From contig JANPYM010000007.1 in the NCBI GenBank assembly GCA_025890175.1, forward strand, positions 882,830 through 946,829: 64,000 nucleotides of DNA. Direction: 5' to 3'. This DNA is from Ciborinia camelliae. Lineage: Eukaryota > Ascomycota > Leotiomycetes > Helotiales > Sclerotiniaceae. Positions 59,536 to 64,000 of this stretch are shown here, one piece after another (position 1 is the first letter of the stretch; the number at the start of each line of letters is the position of its first letter). The notes under the pieces are model-generated. The model saw only the letters and a program-made list of their open reading frames with translations, searched no databases and was not told the origin of the DNA. The translations under genes and the position numbers were made by a program.

Positions 59536-62500
59536 GTTATTGCATTTCAGCCAGCGTTTGCGGAAAATATACCCACTCTACTCAAGGACTTTTTACATGA
59601 TGATTATGATATCTATGATACCGTTTCGTTGCGCATGTTTCAGCGATGGAATGACGTTGCTGCTTTCTCTTTCTCTTTTTCTTTCTCACTTGGCGAATCA
59701 CAAGAACAAGAACAAGGCACTCGGTGGAAATTTGATATGGGGGAGGAATAGATGCATACTCGCTCGGGTGGGTACGCGATGGAATATTGATGATGAAAGT
59801 TTGTAGACGCAAATATCCCAAAAGTCGCATTTTATTTATTTTATTTATGGGTCGTTGTCCCCGACGTCCTCACTTTTATTTTTATGGCATGAGAGTGAAT
59901 AGGTACAGATACCTCTCTAATGGAAGTATCAGAGTGTGTCAAAATGTGGTGTCTGGGCACTCGGAAGTTGAATAACTCTAGGTCCTTACTAAAGGGAACG
60001 GACATGTGATGGCCGGGGGGTGGTGATGGATGGATGGATGTTGTGCTGCAAGTGGGTGTTCTTTCGGTCGGTAGGTAGCTCGTGTTCCTGTTTTTTAATC
60101 GAAGTACCTAGTAGGTATCAAGAGTATTGCTTTATATTTGCTTCTATATTATATCTAATTCTCATCTCACCTTATCCCATCTCCTCTCATTCCATCCATC
60201 TCTTCTCATCTCTAATTCTCATCTTCTCTCATTTTACCCATCTCCCCAAACAATAACAACAAAAACAACCCCTCAAAAACAACAATCAAACCCCCATACC
60301 CCCAACATCAATCCATCACTTACAAAATCCACATCCATATCTATATCCACACCGAAGAACCATAATAGCCATAGCTAGCTAGCTAATGCCACTCAGATAG
60401 ATTCTCGTTGACCAAAGCAACGTTCTCATCCTTCCGTATATTTTCCTCGTTCGGTTGCAGTTGTATAGGTTGGTTGTTGTACGTGGAGAAATATATATGT
60501 GCCAGTGGAAGATGGAGAAATATATACCTACTTACTTTAGGTATTAAGGGCTTGGGATAGTTTTCAGGTCCCGTCCTTAGGATAAAAAGGAACAGTTTGA
60601 AAGACGATTGTGGATTCAAAAATCTCCAGCTGGAAATAATGGCTCTTTTTATTCATTCCTAGAGAAAGAGGGGAGGGGTAAAAGTGAATAGATCATTTGA
60701 AATGGCTGTTTGATTCACTGATACTCGAAGCTATATTCCTCTGTATGGATCTCCGCATTTTCTGTTCGTGGGGGTGAATGAATACGGGTGTACGTTTTTA
60801 AGGACGTCTGTATCTATCTATAAAGATTGGTGCGAAATGCTCCAGCAACAAGATAACCATAAATTTATTCCACCTTAGAAAGAATGAACAAGAAACTTCT
60901 TCGTTTCCATATCATCCCAAGTATCACGCAAGCAAGAAAAGAAACTCCCCCCTCTCTCATTTTTCCGGTTCCTCGAAGTTATGAGCTGAGATGGATAGAA
61001 CAACAATAGAGCTATTTTATTAACAATAAAAATATTTACTTGTACGGGATGATTATCTACGAGTTAAATTCCGAGTATTTTTTTGGTTTTTTCATTGGAG
61101 ATATTCCGCGCACCTGTTTTGCAGCTCAAGAGAATGCTGCCCCTTTGTTCTATTCTCCACTGGGTTCAATTGTAACTGATATGCGTATTTGTGTGCTTGC
61201 ATGTTTAGAGTTGGGAAATCGTTTCCTTGACTAGCTTTATATATCCGCGGGGGAGAAACTGAAGTGGGGTATCGATGTATGTATCGGTCTCTATCTCAAT
61301 TCCTCAGTCTAATTCCCTCGGCCCAATTCCCTCAGTCCAACTCCAGTCGCTCTTTCCCCCGCCACAAAAGCTATCCTGTAGAGTCTAAGGATTCTGAGCG
61401 GTGAATATGCTTCAAGATTTCGATAATCTCGGTGCATAAAAGCACTCGCCATATCCATTTGAATGTGATATCAAACTTGCCATTGTCCTGCTCCTCCTTT
61501 TTCTCCAGGTGGAGAGGGTGCTTCGAAGAATATAGTTATGGAGTAGCTACTTGTATAAACATGAAATCAAATCTCGAGGCATGTGTGATTTGGGATATCT
61601 TTTTAATTAAAGCTGATGAATTACTGTCATTGAAATAGTTCCGAGGAATTCGCAGACAGCGAACATATTTAAGAAATTTCGACAGTAGCAAGTGCCCTTA
61701 TTTTCTCAACACCCTCGATAACTCTCAACATCATTATCTAAGTAGGATCCTGAGGAAATTGACTCTGCACAGATGTTACCACCTGTGAACACTTTTTGCT
61801 CAGATCTTAATACTTTGGCTAGTATCTCAACCTTCCTTATGGCACCTTAAATAATACCTGAAGTACGCAAAAGTCTTCCAGCGATGATATTGCAACAAGT
61901 GGGCCTCTTTCTTCGAGTTACTGAATCTATCATTCACTTCAACTCTTTCACAATACAATATTCCTGCCATATGGGCAAATGACTTCATTTGTTTAGTTTA
62001 TAAGTGGTAAACCATAGTTTATTTCTGTTTCATCGCCCCTCGGAATTGCAATGATTGGGAGAGCTTATCGTGGTACAACGGAGCACTGTTTTAGTCTCCC
62101 AGACTGCTGCAACGCATGCTGCTAGCAGTAACATGACTGTTTCAAGAAATCTGCCATGGGCTTTCTGCTCGTTATTTGCATGTCCCGTTTGATAGAGTGG
62201 CATAGGTTATGACCAGATAGTTCTTGGGGATTTCCATTATAAGATGATAAAACGGTCTATCTGCTATCATTGGGTTAGCTGGTATATATCATTCCAAGAC
62301 TAGAATTAAAAAGACAGCGTAGCAATAATTCAGATTTTGACAGTGTTAAGACAAGTGTCTTTAATCAAGCTGCACAAAAAACTCTGTTATGGCTTCCCCT
62401 ACTATATTTTCTGCGATACCAGATCTCAAAAGCGAATGCCTATACCAAAACCCCCTGTCTTCAATTTCATCAGCTCTTCTTTAATATCTTTCTGCTTCGC

Positions 62501-64000
62501 AAGTCCATCGGATGGATGGCTGAATTTATAAATTGGCACGATGAAAAGATTAAAAAGCCGGGGATGTGAGTATATTGAATTGAGTACATGGCTAAGTTCC
62601 GAATTCACTTGGAGTTCCTTCGCAAACTGCATGGTCAATTACGATTGAAATGATCTCCTCCATTTTGTCAGATGGTGAATCATTCAAGGCACTTCTAAAA
62701 TTTAGTAGGCTGGTATTTAAAAGTACAACCCCACCGCGAACGTTTGGAGTCAGAATTGAGGCTCGAATCAGAACACTCCCAAAACAAGACTTTTTGCTCC
62801 CAAAGCGCCGCTGCTCATGTCAAAATAACAGTGAGATGCAACCAAACTTTGTCTCGGAGACTGGAGCTTCGTCTCATAAATTTATTAGTTGTTATTATTC
62901 ATCCCAATATTTTGGATGAGAATATATAGATTCCAAGACAACAAAACTCGAACCCCTCCAATGACGATGAAAATGTACTTCGGATCTTTTCCCAAACTTC
63001 TTACTACAAATACACAAAATTCTCCGATGCAAATTGGCAAGTTTCTTGACTATCCAATATGATAACTTCAACTCAGCGTCGCATGAACTTCTTGTTCTTT
63101 TTTGATTTGAGATCATCTACATCGGGGGTTGGAATCGCATGTACGCCTGTACTTTTATAGCTCGACGCGAGGAATTCATGGCAGAGAACGCACGGTATTC
63201 TGTGTGCTTGACTCCCGATTCACTTTCATTTGAATCTTCACTTCAATATTTCCGAAGCGAAGATAGATTGCTTCATTCTCCCTGCGTCCATTTTCCATGA
63301 GGCGGCGGATGCGATTAATTTTACTGGTAAATCTAGAACCTCTCCTTCTATAAAAGGTACCTCTGTCCATTCTTACATCTGCTCATCCCACTCCTCGAGA
63401 ATGAAGACAACAAATCCAAGGTGTTGCATTTCGATCCGCGTGGTAGCTGAATCTGACGTCCTATATCATCGTCAGTCTATCTAGTCTTGTATTCCCAGCT
63501 TCCTAGTTAGTGCTCCATATCTCACGAACAAGAGCAAGAGAAAAGTGCCCGACAGCAATAAAATCTAAAGATCAACAGTAGGGACTTGTCGCTTTCTTTT
63601 TGACTCTTATCTACCGTCTCCATACTGCTACGCTTTCTCCATTTTCAGTTTCAATGCAAGGACCTTATGTATGAGCAGAGCCAAAAGTTCCACCAACTTT
63701 CGGAGAATCGACAGCATATGCTTCCCGGATCAATTGTTATCTCACTTGCTATACCGAGTGCGAATGGGGCAGTAGACTCTCTTATATTCCCCAAAAGAAA
63801 AAAAAATCAAGAGGGAAATGCAGAAATGAAGAAGTGAATAAGATGACTCAACATCAAACAGCAAACTTCCTTCCTCCCCCCCCCGCTTTTCCCCCCTCTT
63901 CTCCTATCTCCTTGCCTTCCTAATCTAGAAGTTCTAGAAACCGCATATATCCCATCTGCATTCTCCCCCCCCCCAAAAAAATGAACACCCCCCCTCCTCC
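59536..64000. other. Intergenic region to window end
   Basis: No gene could be supported. The first few hundred bases should hold the 3' end of the sulfurtransferase transcript. Short frames elsewhere (for example 60020-60256, 62650-62919 and 63230-63484) show no family motif. The end of the window has C-rich and A-rich homopolymers. Confidence 0.45.

Overview
The window reads as nuclear DNA of a filamentous ascomycete. Genes carry short introns (49-107 nt, plus one 582-nt intron) with GTATGT/GTAAGT-type donors and CAG/TAG acceptors, and the set includes a Zn2Cys6 regulator, a bZIP-like protein, an ER FKBP, uS5/RPS2, APC11 and a mercaptopyruvate-type sulfurtransferase. A leotiomycete relative is possible, but I cannot prove the species from sequence alone.

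Layout. 1-5.1 kb: intergenic DNA with small repeats and a Harbinger-like MITE. 5.1-7.2 kb: bZIP-like gene with a hAT-type MITE in its intron. 8.8-9.5 kb (minus): FKBP-type prolyl isomerase with a signal peptide and C-terminal HNEL. 11.0-11.5 kb: small basic hypothetical protein. 11.5-26.8 kb: no supportable gene, an AT-rich island, and a 1.73-kb sequence present twice on either side of a 10-N gap, most likely an unjoined contig overlap. 26.8-27.8 kb: acidic protein with a Cys-rich basic tail. 30.2-32.0 kb: Zn2Cys6 transcription factor. 32.9-33.8 kb: RPS2. 34.4-35.9 kb: Ser/Thr/Pro-rich membrane-anchored protein. 35.9-56.4 kb: a gene-free stretch of about 20 kb. 56.4 kb: tRNA-Gln(UUG), minus. 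57.5-57.9 kb (minus): APC11, assembled from four exons. 58.5-59.5 kb: mitochondrial-type sulfurtransferase, divergent from APC11. 59.5-64 kb: nothing supportable.

The most unusual structure lies in the 20-kb desert. From about 40.9 to 50.6 kb, more than 30 copies of a short core, close to (C/T)AGAYRYGCAACA, occur all in the same orientation. They lie in degenerate units of about 90 bp (locally 42/52 bp or about 190 bp) and usually follow a T-rich tract ending in AG. I do not recognise this array. Around it are several non-autonomous DNA transposons whose terminal inverted repeats and target duplications can be read directly: three hAT-like elements with 8-bp duplications, one Tc1/mariner-like element with TA, and one Harbinger-like element with TAA.

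The genes do not form an evident pathway or cluster. They are ordinary housekeeping and regulatory genes separated by repeat-rich intergenic DNA. All intron boundaries come from reading-frame continuity, splice consensus and family resemblance, without transcript data.
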